Positions 31,392 through 41,255 of a stretch of 64,000 nt of DNA are shown here, piece after piece. The position numbers and the translations under genes are program-made. Numbering within the stretch: the stretch's first letter is position 1; the number at the start of each line of letters is the position of its first letter. Below the pieces are notes generated by a model that was not told the origin of the DNA, did no database searches, and saw only the letters and a program-made list of their open reading frames with translations. This stretch comes from a virus, in IMG/VR virus record IMGVR_UViG_3300024999_000089, positions 1 through 64,000 of that record; one strand, 5' to 3'.

Positions 31392-33236
31392 TTGAATTTT
31401 GAAAATATACAAATGGCAGTTGTTAGAAGAAAAAGTGATGGTAGTAAAATTAACATTAGTCAGATTAATGAAGATAACAGGCATGATGAATATGAATGTA
31501 TAGTATGTGGTTCTGAAGTTATTCCTGTTGCTCCTAATGGTAAAATTGTAAATGGTAAAAATGCAAAAGTAACACCTCATTTTAAACATTTAAATGCTGA
31601 AAAATGTGGACAAGAATCTTTTATGCATTTTTGGATGAAAACAGAATTTATAAAAATAGGGGATAGATTTAATGTAATAACTGATAAAGTAAATGAATAT
31701 GTTTGCAATCAAATTTTATTTGAAGTACAAATAAATATTGGTGATAGGAAATATATACCAGATGCAACCATTCGTACTTCTTGTGGTAGTATTATTCATT
31801 TTGAATTTAATTATAGCAATAGTAAGAAAATTAAAGATTATATAGATAGATGGAGAAAGTTAAATAATATTATAGTTGAAGTTAATATTAATTCTATGAT
31901 GTGTGTTTTTGATAATTCTATTCCAACACTTAAAGCATTATATTATGAAGGAAAATGTTTCAATTTAAATGATGAAGATAAATTATATTATGATACAATT
32001 GGAGAATATAAATTAACTAAGTATGATGAAAAAGTTCTTAAAGTAAGAGAAGATGAAATGCAAAATCTAGATTGGTTATGGGATGAGATTAGAAAAATTA
32101 AATATGAGAATAAAGATTATAATAATATTCCTAATTTTATACGTTCTATATCTTCAGAAGAAGGAAGAAAAATTGCAATTGATATATTATCGAGAGTAAA
32201 ATGTGGCAATAGTATATTACATAATTATGTACATCATATAAAATCAAATATTGATAAAAAATTAAAACTTTTAAATTTAAAACATAATGGGTATTTAATA
32301 AAATATGAAACAAAAATCCCTAGACTTATTTATGATAGAATTTTTGATGGGATTATTATTGAATTTTATGTTTTAGATAATGATGAACCAGAAATTTATC
32401 AAACTTATAATTATAATTTTAGAGATGAAATATTAAGTGAAAATTTGAAACATAGGATTGATAATGAAGTTAAAAGGTTATTATTATCAAACGATTTACT
32501 ATTGCATATATTAGAAGTTTTAAAATTAAATAATAAAATAGTTGATTATAAATTACATTATAAAGAGAGTACAGATTATATTGATTCAATTTATTTTGAA
32601 GACTATAGAAATAAAAAGTATGTAATTTATGATTATGGTTATTACCATCATAATGAAACAATTGTAAATTTCAAAAATATTTTTGGTAATATTATTGATG
32701 ACAATACAATATGTATTAATTTACATATAAAGTATTTTAATAATATTAATTTCTTTATTATTGAAAATGAAGATTCATATAATTTTACTAATAAAGCACC
32801 AGTAAATTATATATTTAATAAATTATTTAAACAAAAAGAAATTAATTTAACTTATTTTAAAATAGATAATACATTTAAGTTTTTACCTAGATATAATTTT
32901 GTTAATAAAACTGATGAATTATTAGAAGTAATAAATAAAATTGATTATTTTTTAAATTATTATAAAGATAATTGTATTAATAGTGATGATTATTTAAAAG
33001 TATATAATAAAAAAGGGATTGAAATAACAGATGTAGAAATCAATAAAGAAATTGAAAAATTATTATATCCAATGATTTATTTATCAAATGAGTGTAAAAA
33101 TGAATCATTGGATATTGTATTAAATAAGAATTTTACAAAAGAATCATTAAATAGTAAAACTCAGGGATGGTTAATAAATGATTTTATAGAAATACTTAAT
33201 TACTTTAGCAATGTAGAAATTAACAATATAAAATAG
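31392..33236 (+). CDS. CoiA-like nuclease, 614 aa
   Basis: Starts with TTG eight bases after AAAGGAGG. Residues 33-80 hold a zinc site (CIVCGSEVIPV ... HFKH ... CGQES, then MHFWMK), followed by FEVQINIGDRKYIPDATI and IIHFEFNYSNSKKIKDYIDR: the zinc finger plus PD-(D/E)xK nuclease core of CoiA-like proteins. The C-terminal 350 residues are Asn/Lys-rich and unassigned. 15 bases upstream of the polymerase-like gene, so probably co-transcribed. The nuclease call is fair; DNA processing during infection is inference. Confidence 0.65.
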   Translation: MNFENIQMAVVRRKSDGSKINISQINEDNRHDEYECIVCGSEVIPVAPNGKIVNGKNAKVTPHFKHLNAEKCGQESFMHFWMKTEFIKIGDRFNVITDKVNEYVCNQILFEVQINIGDRKYIPDATIRTSCGSIIHFEFNYSNSKKIKDYIDRWRKLNNIIVEVNINSMMCVFDNSIPTLKALYYEGKCFNLNDEDKLYYDTIGEYKLTKYDEKVLKVREDEMQNLDWLWDEIRKIKYENKDYNNIPNFIRSISSEEGRKIAIDILSRVKCGNSILHNYVHHIKSNIDKKLKLLNLKHNGYLIKYETKIPRLIYDRIFDGIIIEFYVLDNDEPEIYQTYNYNFRDEILSENLKHRIDNEVKRLLLSNDLLLHILEVLKLNNKIVDYKLHYKESTDYIDSIYFEDYRNKKYVIYDYGYYHHNETIVNFKNIFGNIIDDNTICINLHIKYFNNINFFIIENEDSYNFTNKAPVNYIFNKLFKQKEINLTYFKIDNTFKFLPRYNFVNKTDELLEVINKIDYFLNYYKDNCINSDDYLKVYNKKGIEITDVEINKEIEKLLYPMIYLSNECKNESLDIVLNKNFTKESLNSKTQGWLINDFIEILNYFSNVEINNIK

Positions 33237-33251
33237 ATTGGAGGTGTTGTT

Positions 33252-36068
33252 TTGCACAATAGACAATTTTATACATATAAATTTAAATCATCTAGATTAA
33301 AAGAATTTAACTATGACATAGAATTACCTTTTAATAAAGCAAAAGAATTAAAAGAAGTTGTTGCTTTAGCAGACAATCAGATTCTTAGAAGTATTCGTGA
33401 TATTAGAAAACATAGTATAAAATATAAACATATTGAGAATCTCTTTAAAGAAAGGAATATTAGAAAAGAAAGACATCATTCTATTGAAAATTCAAATAGG
33501 ATTATTGAAATTCAAAATAGGATAAATAGAACTATGTTTATACCTGATTATATAACAGTAGTAATAGAACATCGTTCTCATTATAAAAAAATATTCAATG
33601 AAGGTATAATGGTAAACAATAAACGGTATTCAAGATTAAGTTGTTCTTCAGGACAAGCAAGATTGTCAACAGTAGTATTATGTTGTGAAGAAATAATAGA
33701 TGAATTAAAAATTAGACTTAATAATGGTAGAGATCTAACTAAAAAATTTGCACCTAGTAAATTCAATGCATACTTTGGACTTGCAGGGTCGTCAACATAC
33801 TTAGTTAGCGAACCTAAGTTTATAGTTGTAAAAGATTTTATTAATAGTGATAAATTTAAAGCAAATTATGTAATAGAAAAGGATTGGAATATTGATGATG
33901 AAATAGATATACGTGAAGTTGAAATGGAAATGAATAGAACGGACGGAATGGGTATAATTTCTCCTAAACAAGCAAAAAAATGGGCAAATGAATTAGGATT
34001 AGAATGGATTCCTTCTCAATTTTGTATTCGTCAAAGTTTCATTAAAGGGATGCTCTGTACCTTCCCTATTCATGATTTTTGTAAAGAAATTAATAATGGT
34101 AATTACATAGTAGATACTATATATAAAGATTCTGAAGGCAATTATATAAAAGCAGATTTAAGAGAATATGATGTTATCTTAACAGAATCACAGTTCAAAC
34201 TTTGGGATAGTTATTCAGACATTGATTCATATATAGATAATTGTCGGAAAAACAAATTGTATTGGGGAGTATCACAGTATACTCCCAAAGAAGCAAAACA
34301 TATATTAAAACTTAACTACCAATTTATCCAGACATTAAATTTAACTCAAGATGATATAAAAAAACTATCCCAACAATTTGTAGATTGGATATGTGGAGTT
34401 TCATATGACAATATATATTATATATTACTATTTTTACTAGGAGTAAATAATAACATATTTAGCATTAAAAGATACCTAGATAATAATGATAATTTTTGGA
34501 TTAAGTGTCTACTAATAAATCCTGAATTAAAAAATGATAAATACATACAAACAAAAATTAGAGAATTATTAAAAATTAGAATTCAAAACGGATGTATGGG
34601 CGATATTTTTGTAGATGGAAATTTCCAAGTTTTGGTATACGACCCCTATGGATTTATGCAACATGTTTGTGGATTAGAAGTTACAGGATTGCTTAATAAA
34701 AATGAATTTTACTCTAATTATTGGAATGAGAAAAATATTAAACAAGTTAATGGAATGAGATCACCTTTAACTTATCGTAGTGAACATGTGATATTAAATT
34801 TAAGAAAAGACAAAGAAACTGAAAAATGGTTTGAATATTGTAAACTAGGAATTATTTTAAATTATCATGGTCATGAAGTGGTAAATTTTGGGGGAGCAGA
34901 TGTTGATTATGACATTTTAGCCACAACTTCAAATCAAGAAATTATTAATGGAGTATTTAAAGATGAATTACCAGTTGTATACTCACCTCCTACCCCTGAA
35001 AAAATTGTGTTTACAGATGAAGATTTATATATGGCAGATACATTCTCTTTTGGTTCAATAATTGGTTCAATAACAAATAAAAGTAGTAATGGGTATGCTT
35101 TATTATCTAATATTGAAAAAATATATGGCATAGATAGTGAAGAATATAAATTAACATTATCAAGATTAAAACAATGTTGCAAAGCACAATCTGCTCAAAT
35201 TGATAAAGCAAAAATAGGAAGAGAAGTTAAGGGAATACCTAAATTGTGGGTTTACAAACAAAAAATTAATATAGATAAAAATGGTATTGCATTAGATTCA
35301 GATATTGTTGTTAAAGAAAAGAATCTTCATAATAGTATTTTGCTTAATAAATATCCATATTTCTTTAAATATTTATATAAGAATGTAAAGAAATTTTACA
35401 ATAAATATTGTGAAACAAATGAAATTACATGTCATCAAAAATATAAAATGTCATTTAAAAAATTAAAAGAATTAGATAGATTGTCAATTGAACAGAAGCA
35501 ATTTATTGATAATTTTTATAAATATATGCCTTTAACTTATAGTGATAGTCCAATGAATATTTTATGCAGATACATTGAAGGTATTAATTTTGAAATAAAT
35601 AAAAAAATAAAATCATTAGATAGTAGTATTGCAATTATCAATATATATAAAAAGAATAATCATCAATATACTAGTAAACAGTATGAAGAAGTTATACAAA
35701 TTTTAAATCAACATATGAGTAAAATTAAATACAATAAAATCTTATTTAATAATACTGCTAATGATTATAACTATGATGAGAATACTATGCAAAATTTTAA
35801 AATTGATAATGATAGTCTTGAACAAGAATTGAATAAAATTTGTAGTGATGTTTATTTGGTTACTAATATATTACTAGATTATTTTTATAAGGACAAACCA
35901 AGTGCAAATAAAAATATTTTATGGAATACATACGGAAAGTATATTTACAATAATGTTAAGAATAATACTACTGATAATCCTAAATTCCCATTTCCAAATC
36001 CTAAAGGAAAAATATCATATTTAGGAGTAAATTATTCTTTAAAGGAGTTAAAACTTAATGAATTATAA
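33252..36068 (+). CDS. Putative single-subunit RNA polymerase (YonO/QDE-1-like), 938 aa
   Basis: TTG start seven bases after GGAGG. Residues 254-268 (PSQFCIRQSFIKGML) match the P[SC].[FV]QIR...KG motif of eukaryotic RdRp/QDE-1-type double-psi beta-barrel polymerases. 503-507 RSPLT follows, then GGADVDYDI with the acidic triad D550, D552, D554 in the DxDxD motif (DxDGD in most relatives; here Gly is Tyr). Spacing of about 285 residues between the KG motif and the Asp triad, and the total length, fit the YonO protein of SP-beta, a DNA-dependent RNA polymerase. I infer a phage polymerase for middle or late genes. Confidence 0.65.
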   Translation: MHNRQFYTYKFKSSRLKEFNYDIELPFNKAKELKEVVALADNQILRSIRDIRKHSIKYKHIENLFKERNIRKERHHSIENSNRIIEIQNRINRTMFIPDYITVVIEHRSHYKKIFNEGIMVNNKRYSRLSCSSGQARLSTVVLCCEEIIDELKIRLNNGRDLTKKFAPSKFNAYFGLAGSSTYLVSEPKFIVVKDFINSDKFKANYVIEKDWNIDDEIDIREVEMEMNRTDGMGIISPKQAKKWANELGLEWIPSQFCIRQSFIKGMLCTFPIHDFCKEINNGNYIVDTIYKDSEGNYIKADLREYDVILTESQFKLWDSYSDIDSYIDNCRKNKLYWGVSQYTPKEAKHILKLNYQFIQTLNLTQDDIKKLSQQFVDWICGVSYDNIYYILLFLLGVNNNIFSIKRYLDNNDNFWIKCLLINPELKNDKYIQTKIRELLKIRIQNGCMGDIFVDGNFQVLVYDPYGFMQHVCGLEVTGLLNKNEFYSNYWNEKNIKQVNGMRSPLTYRSEHVILNLRKDKETEKWFEYCKLGIILNYHGHEVVNFGGADVDYDILATTSNQEIINGVFKDELPVVYSPPTPEKIVFTDEDLYMADTFSFGSIIGSITNKSSNGYALLSNIEKIYGIDSEEYKLTLSRLKQCCKAQSAQIDKAKIGREVKGIPKLWVYKQKINIDKNGIALDSDIVVKEKNLHNSILLNKYPYFFKYLYKNVKKFYNKYCETNEITCHQKYKMSFKKLKELDRLSIEQKQFIDNFYKYMPLTYSDSPMNILCRYIEGINFEINKKIKSLDSSIAIINIYKKNNHQYTSKQYEEVIQILNQHMSKIKYNKILFNNTANDYNYDENTMQNFKIDNDSLEQELNKICSDVYLVTNILLDYFYKDKPSANKNILWNTYGKYIYNNVKNNTTDNPKFPFPNPKGKISYLGVNYSLKELKLNEL

Positions 36069-36873
36069 ATATAATGAATTAGAGTATGTAGAATTAGTAT
36101 ATAATAAAGGTTTCCAATCTAAATATATTTTTACCGAATTAAGATTGTTAGTATTGTATTTTAGAGATGTGTTAGATATGAAACCAAAAGAACGTGAATA
36201 TAATTTACATGAATTTTGCAAAAAATATATTCCTTATTTTAAAAGAGAAAATTATTATAAAACTATCAATAAAGCATTGAAAACAGGTTTAAGTAAGCAA
36301 CAAAAATTAATTACAATCTCTAAAATTGATATATATAAATCTGAATTAGATTATATAAATTTATTAGAAATTAATCAAGAATATAAAAAAGTTATGTTTA
36401 CATTTTTAGTTCAATTAAAATTAAATAAAATAATTTATGAATATAAGTACAATAAAATTTATGATACATTGTATTTTTATGGTGGCAAAATAAAATACAA
36501 TAACATAAAAAACATATCAAATATTCCTAAAATTATGTCTTTAAATGATGAAGTAATTAATAAATTAAGCGATTTAAAATTAGTTACTATCTTACATAGA
36601 GGGAAAATTATTCTTGATTATATTGAAAATTGTATACCTGAAGGAGAAATATCATTTGAAGTAACTGATTATGATAATATTGGATTATATTTAGATTATT
36701 ATAATGAGATTAAAGGTATTATTAAATGCAGTAATTGTGATAAGATTATTAAGGTAAAAAATAATAAACATAAATATTGTGAAGTTTGTGCAAAGGAAAT
36801 TGAAAAAGAAAATCATAGAATTAGACAAATAAATTATACTCAAAGAAAAAATGACGAAATAGAAACTTCCTAG
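36058..36873 (+). CDS. Zinc-finger protein linked to the polymerase gene, 271 aa
   Basis: Overlaps the end of the polymerase-like gene by 11 bases, with GGAG ten bases upstream of the ATG. Helical body of unknown fold and a C-terminal zinc finger CSNCDKIIKV.....KYCEVCAK (about residues 222-242) plus a basic tail. The overlap suggests co-translation and a possible accessory role to the polymerase (inference). Confidence 0.65.
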   Translation: MNYKYNELEYVELVYNKGFQSKYIFTELRLLVLYFRDVLDMKPKEREYNLHEFCKKYIPYFKRENYYKTINKALKTGLSKQQKLITISKIDIYKSELDYINLLEINQEYKKVMFTFLVQLKLNKIIYEYKYNKIYDTLYFYGGKIKYNNIKNISNIPKIMSLNDEVINKLSDLKLVTILHRGKIILDYIENCIPEGEISFEVTDYDNIGLYLDYYNEIKGIIKCSNCDKIIKVKNNKHKYCEVCAKEIEKENHRIRQINYTQRKNDEIETS

Positions 36874-37139
36874 AAATACTTATATTTATTATACTTGTTA
36901 GTTTTTATAGTTTTTCTTAACTTATGATATAAGTATAATTTAAAAAGGAGAATCCTTACCTATTACTATTTAATAGTATTGATAAAGTAGGAACTGATTT
37001 ATGATGAAGAGAGTTTGGATTTAACATCCTACTCTCTTTTTGTTTGTTTAATTTTAAATCAACTAAACAACAAAACAAACTAAATCATAAACCAATTAAA
37101 AACAAAAAATAAACTACAAAAGGAGAATTAATTTAAACA
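36874..37139. other. Leader region with inverted repeat and terminator
   Basis: Inverted repeat ATACTTATAT (about 36876) / ATATAAGTAT (about 36927), a ribosome-site-like AAAAAGGAG without an obvious gene, then the terminator at 37008-37042. May encode a small untranslated or attenuated transcript before the late genes. Confidence 0.45.
37008..37042 (+). terminator. Intrinsic terminator before the late genes
   Basis: AGAGAGT / ACTCTCT stem with a nested GGAT/ATCC pair, then TTTTTG. Confidence 0.8.
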
Positions 37140-37328
37140 TTGAAACCAATATCTCAACAAGAAAAAGAATGGTTAATCTCTAAAAAAATATTAAAAATGG
37201 AAAGGGGAAAGTACCCTGACTTGACTATTATCGGAAGAGGTAAAAAATCACGTAGGAAGAAACCTACAGTTCCCGATTACATGGTGGATTTAATAAAAAG
37301 GGAAATGTATAAGAAGAATGATAATTAA
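37140..37328 (+). CDS. Small basic protein, 62 aa
   Basis: TTG start about 14 bases after AGGAG (only possible codon after an in-frame stop). Begins MKPISQQEKEWLISKKILKM; a highly basic centre (GRGKKSRRKKPTVPDYM) suggests nucleic-acid binding. No family recognised. Confidence 0.55.
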   Translation: MKPISQQEKEWLISKKILKMERGKYPDLTIIGRGKKSRRKKPTVPDYMVDLIKREMYKKNDN

Positions 37329-37408
37329 TAGGTAATATAATAAATATTAATAACAAGTAAGCAACAAAAATTTTCCGAAAAGGATGATAAATATGATGAG
37401 TGAATCAT

Positions 37409-38830
37409 ATGGGTAAAAAGAAATCTAAGGTTAGAATAAGTTTTGTCGGGAATAATTCTATAGCAGTAACAGGCTCAATGATTCTAGTGGAAACAGAATA
37501 TAAAACTATTCTATTAGAATGTGGTATGATTCAAAGTTCAAACTCCATTAAAGATTATAAAGATAATGCAAAACATTTCCCTTTCAAACCAAAAAATATT
37601 GATTATGTGTTTATCAATCATGCACATACAGATCATATGTCCCTCACTCCTAAATTAGTTAGGGATGGTTTTAATGGTAGAATAATAACTACAGAAATAA
37701 CATCTAAATTAGCAAAACCAATGCTAAAAGATTCTGCTAATATTATTAGGAAAGATTCTGAGTATATATCAAAAAAACGTGGAGTTAATTTTGAACCATT
37801 CTACAATGAGGATGATGTTTATAACACATTAAATTTAATAGATACTTATGATTATGGAATTATACATAAACTTGACGATAATACAAGTTTTAAATTTTTG
37901 CATAATTCACATATAATTGGTGCTTGTCAATTAGAATTATTTCTTAAAACAAGCACAGGACATATTGAGAAAATACTTTATACTTCTGATTTAAAAGGAA
38001 ATATAAATAAGAATTATTATGTTGAAGATACTGAATATTGTACTAAAGCAAATATAGTAATTAGTGAATGTACTTATGGTGCAGATGAGAAAAATGTTAA
38101 AGCAAATAGAGTAAAAGATTTAGAGAAAATAAAAACAGTTGTTAATCAAGTATGTTTAATGGATAAAGGAAGAATTTTAATTCCTGTATTCTCTTTATCA
38201 AGAGCACAACAATTATTAACTGATTTATATTGTTTATACGGAGAAGATAAAACATTTACTACTTCTATTATTGTTGATTCACCTTTAATATGGGAAATTA
38301 CAAAAGTATATAAAGATGCATTACAAGGTGAACACAAAGAATTATTTGATAAAGTTTGCAATTGGGAGAATGTTAGATTTATTAAAGATTACAATGAGAG
38401 TAAGAATTGTGTTAGTGATAATAGTTCTAAGATAGTATTAAGTAGTAGTGGTTTTCTCTTAAAAGGTAGATCAGTTAACTATTTAAAGGAATTTATATCT
38501 GACATTAAATCTCATATTTTATTTGTAGGTTACTCACCTGAAGGAAGTATTGCTTCTAAAATTAAAAACGGACAAAAATTTATTAATATTGAAGGTAAAA
38601 GTTATAAAAATAAATGTAGTATTACTATATTAAATAGTTTCTCTTCTCATATCGGACAGATTGAATTATTGAATTATTTGAAGGGAATTAGTTGTGAAAA
38701 AGTATTTTTAGTTCATGCTGATACTAATAGTAAATTAAGATTTAAGGAGTTATTAGAAGAAGAAATAAGTAAATTGTTTCGTAGTACACGTATTATTGCG
38801 ACTAACAAAGATACTGTTTGCAATATGTAA
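37409..38830 (+). CDS. Beta-CASP metallo-beta-lactamase-fold nuclease, 473 aa
   Basis: HAHTDH at residues 71-76, later NSHIIGACQLEL, YTSDLKGN and FLVHAD supply the zinc ligands; GRILIPVFSLSRAQQLL and SSSGFLLKG are beta-CASP motifs. This is the CPSF73/RNase J superfamily, most often RNases. Full-length for the family, so likely active; a phage RNA-processing enzyme is the natural reading. Start taken as the ATG at 37409; an upstream in-frame GTG is possible. Confidence 0.8.
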   Translation: MGKKKSKVRISFVGNNSIAVTGSMILVETEYKTILLECGMIQSSNSIKDYKDNAKHFPFKPKNIDYVFINHAHTDHMSLTPKLVRDGFNGRIITTEITSKLAKPMLKDSANIIRKDSEYISKKRGVNFEPFYNEDDVYNTLNLIDTYDYGIIHKLDDNTSFKFLHNSHIIGACQLELFLKTSTGHIEKILYTSDLKGNINKNYYVEDTEYCTKANIVISECTYGADEKNVKANRVKDLEKIKTVVNQVCLMDKGRILIPVFSLSRAQQLLTDLYCLYGEDKTFTTSIIVDSPLIWEITKVYKDALQGEHKELFDKVCNWENVRFIKDYNESKNCVSDNSSKIVLSSSGFLLKGRSVNYLKEFISDIKSHILFVGYSPEGSIASKIKNGQKFINIEGKSYKNKCSITILNSFSSHIGQIELLNYLKGISCEKVFLVHADTNSKLRFKELLEEEISKLFRSTRIIATNKDTVCNM

Positions 38831-38853
38831 TGTTCAAAAACGGTGTTGTTTTT

Positions 38854-38887
38854 GTATAGAGAGTATCCATACTATCTATACTTTTTG
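38854..38887 (+). terminator. Intrinsic terminator
   Basis: Long stem GTATAGA-AGTAT / ATACT-TCTATAC with a 2-nt loop and one mismatch, then TTTTT. Confidence 0.85.
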
Positions 38888-38985
38888 GGAAAGACTACAA
38901 TTGGTTGGGATTGTATGTCAGTGATTTAATTTGTAATGATAATAATAGAAGTATTAGAAATTTATATTGAAATGAGGAATCGTGT

Positions 38986-40362
38986 TTGGAACACCTCAAG
39001 AAACAAACAGAAAATTTTATGGAATATGCTGAGAGATTATTAATTAATAGAAATTTATATGATTTAGACAAAACGGAAGTTTATGAATTACTATATAATA
39101 ATCAAGTTTCACATGACCATGCAAGAAAATGTTTGACAAATCTACAAATGACTATTGATGAATATAATAAAAGTAAAATAGATAAGCAAATTTGTGATAA
39201 TATCAATACTCCTCTCTCTTCTACTCTAATTGATGAAAATAAAAACATAGAATCAGAATTAACTAAAAATTACAAATCAACTATTGAGTTAAACAAAGAC
39301 AATACCCAAACTAGTGAAAAATTAATTCAAATGTCAGATAATGATGCAAAAGATGTTGAATTTCTTTTAAAAGCACATGGTTATGATTCTAAAGTTTTTC
39401 AGTTAGTATCTGCTAGAAATAATATATGGAATAGCTATTCTAAAAAAGATGGGATTATGACACTCTACTCTAGTAAAATTACCGTTAAATTAATCACGGA
39501 ATATAAATGGAATATTGAAGATATTAATAATTTATTTGCTAATATCAAAACAGAATATAAAAATAAAATAAATATCATATCAAAGCAATATGAACAAAAT
39601 GGTGATACTTTAGTTGTACCGATTGCTGACTTCCACTATGCTTTGCTCTCTGATACATATTCTACTGGTAATGAGTATAATTTAGAAATTGCTGAACAAA
39701 TTTATTATTATACTTTAAATTATATTATCAACAGAGTAAAACATAGAAAATTTGAAAAAGTATTATTTGTGATTGGCAATGATTTTGTGAATTTTGATAA
39801 TTTATCAGGTACTACAACTCGTTTAACCCCACAAGATAATTCTGCATCATGGTTTACTACTGTAGTAAAAGCAACTCAATTAATTATTAATGGTATTGAC
39901 ATGCTATCAGAAATTGCACCTGTAGATGTTCAATACGTCCCATCTAATCATGATTTACATACTATGTTTGGAATAATGCAAACAATAAATGCTTGGTATA
40001 AGAATGATGACAATATTAAAATTGATTCCTCCCCTCTACCTCGTAAATATTGTAGAATAGGTAAAACATTATTGTGTTTGTCTCATGATATGAAAATTAA
40101 AGATGCATTGAAGATTATAACTACGGAAGCAAAAGATATGTGGAGCCAATCAGAGCATATAATTTGCATGTTAGCCCATCTTCATTCTTCTATGATCTAT
40201 GAAAAACAAGGATATTTAGAAATTATGAGATTACCTACAATTTCTTCTTGGAGTAGATGGAGCAATGACAGTGGATATATCCAATCTGAAAAGAAAAATC
40301 AAAGTTTTATTATTAATGATGATTTAGGTATTACAGATGTTATTAATACTATTGTTAAGTAA
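38986..40362 (+). CDS. Metallophosphoesterase, 458 aa
   Basis: C-terminal half carries the calcineurin-like signature in order: D215-x-H217 (IADFHYAL), GND (264-266), SNHD (320-323), SHD and LAHLHS. The first 200 residues are helical and polar, with a short helix-turn-helix-like start. TTG start with GAGG upstream. Relatives include SbcD-like exonucleases and phage phosphoesterases beside structural genes; the substrate is not known. Confidence 0.75.
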   Translation: MEHLKKQTENFMEYAERLLINRNLYDLDKTEVYELLYNNQVSHDHARKCLTNLQMTIDEYNKSKIDKQICDNINTPLSSTLIDENKNIESELTKNYKSTIELNKDNTQTSEKLIQMSDNDAKDVEFLLKAHGYDSKVFQLVSARNNIWNSYSKKDGIMTLYSSKITVKLITEYKWNIEDINNLFANIKTEYKNKINIISKQYEQNGDTLVVPIADFHYALLSDTYSTGNEYNLEIAEQIYYYTLNYIINRVKHRKFEKVLFVIGNDFVNFDNLSGTTTRLTPQDNSASWFTTVVKATQLIINGIDMLSEIAPVDVQYVPSNHDLHTMFGIMQTINAWYKNDDNIKIDSSPLPRKYCRIGKTLLCLSHDMKIKDALKIITTEAKDMWSQSEHIICMLAHLHSSMIYEKQGYLEIMRLPTISSWSRWSNDSGYIQSEKKNQSFIINDDLGITDVINTIVK

Positions 40363-40381
40363 AATTAAATAGATTAATAAA

Positions 40382-40395
40382 TTATAAATATAATA
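40382..40395 (+). promoter_or_regulatory. 14-bp motif before the holin-region genes
   Basis: TTATAAATATAATA, the recurrent motif, just upstream of the ribosome site of the 102-aa gene and without a -35 box. Confidence 0.45.
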
Positions 40396-40412
40396 TTTGT
40401 GAGGTAAAAATT

Positions 40413-40721
40413 ATGAATACTAATACAAATACTAACATGAACATAACCATATCAACTGAAATACTTGATAAATTTTTTGATGAAATTGAACCAGAATTTA
40501 TAAAAATCAAAGAAATGAAAGATATAAAACTTAATGAATTAGACCCAAAAGAATTAAATAAATTCCACATTATTACTGGACAAAGATTAATGTTTATGAA
40601 ATTTATCATGGAAATTTTTAAAATTGAACATGAAAAATCAAGAGATATTAAAGACTATGATTTATGTGAATATTTATTTCAAATTTTAAGAAAAATGGGT
40701 GTTGATTTTGATGTGCAATAA
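40413..40721 (+). CDS. Hypothetical protein, 102 aa
   Basis: ATG start with GAGGT upstream. Asn/Thr-rich N-terminus (MNTNTNTNMNITIS), then an acidic helical domain. No family recognised; precedes the holin gene. Confidence 0.65.
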   Translation: MNTNTNTNMNITISTEILDKFFDEIEPEFIKIKEMKDIKLNELDPKELNKFHIITGQRLMFMKFIMEIFKIEHEKSRDIKDYDLCEYLFQILRKMGVDFDVQ

Positions 40722-40757
40722 AAATTAAAATAAAAATATAAAGGAGGAACATATATT

Positions 40758-41252
40758 ATGCAAGAAATCTTAGTAGGTTTTATTAATGAATTCCTTCCAG
40801 ATTTAATTTACATTATAACATTAGCATTATTCGGTTATATAGGCAATTTAGCTAGAAATATATTTCCTATTGCTGTTAAATGGTTCAAAGCACATACTAG
40901 TGTAGCACAACAAAATTTAATTGAACAACTAGGTAAAAAAGCATTTACATATGCAGAAACTATATTTAAAGAGAAAAAAGGTTCAGAGAAATTACATGAA
41001 GCTATTAATTTCTTCCAGAAACATTTAGATAGTAATGGACTAACTGGCGTAAATTTAAGTTACACAATGGTTAGAAATGCTGTTGAACAAGCATGGTTAG
41101 CAGATAAAAGTTTGAGAACATTTGATGTTAAAGCTGTGATGGATGAATTAGAAGTTGAAGAGATTAAGAGTGAAGTTAAGGATGATACGAAAAATGAAAT
41201 AACAGAATCTACAAATGAATTATTAGAAAATAACGAAGTTGAGGTAAAGTAA
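40758..41252 (+). CDS. LLH-family holin, 164 aa
   Basis: Transmembrane segment at residues 12-35 (LPDLIYIITLALFGYIGNLA), then an amphipathic helical region AQQNLIEQLGKKAFTYAETI and VRNAVEQAWL characteristic of phage holins of the LL-H type. ATG start with AAGGAGG. Normally pairs with an endolysin, which is not in this window. Confidence 0.75.
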   Translation: MQEILVGFINEFLPDLIYIITLALFGYIGNLARNIFPIAVKWFKAHTSVAQQNLIEQLGKKAFTYAETIFKEKKGSEKLHEAINFFQKHLDSNGLTGVNLSYTMVRNAVEQAWLADKSLRTFDVKAVMDELEVEEIKSEVKDDTKNEITESTNELLENNEVEVK

Positions 41253-41255
41253 AAA

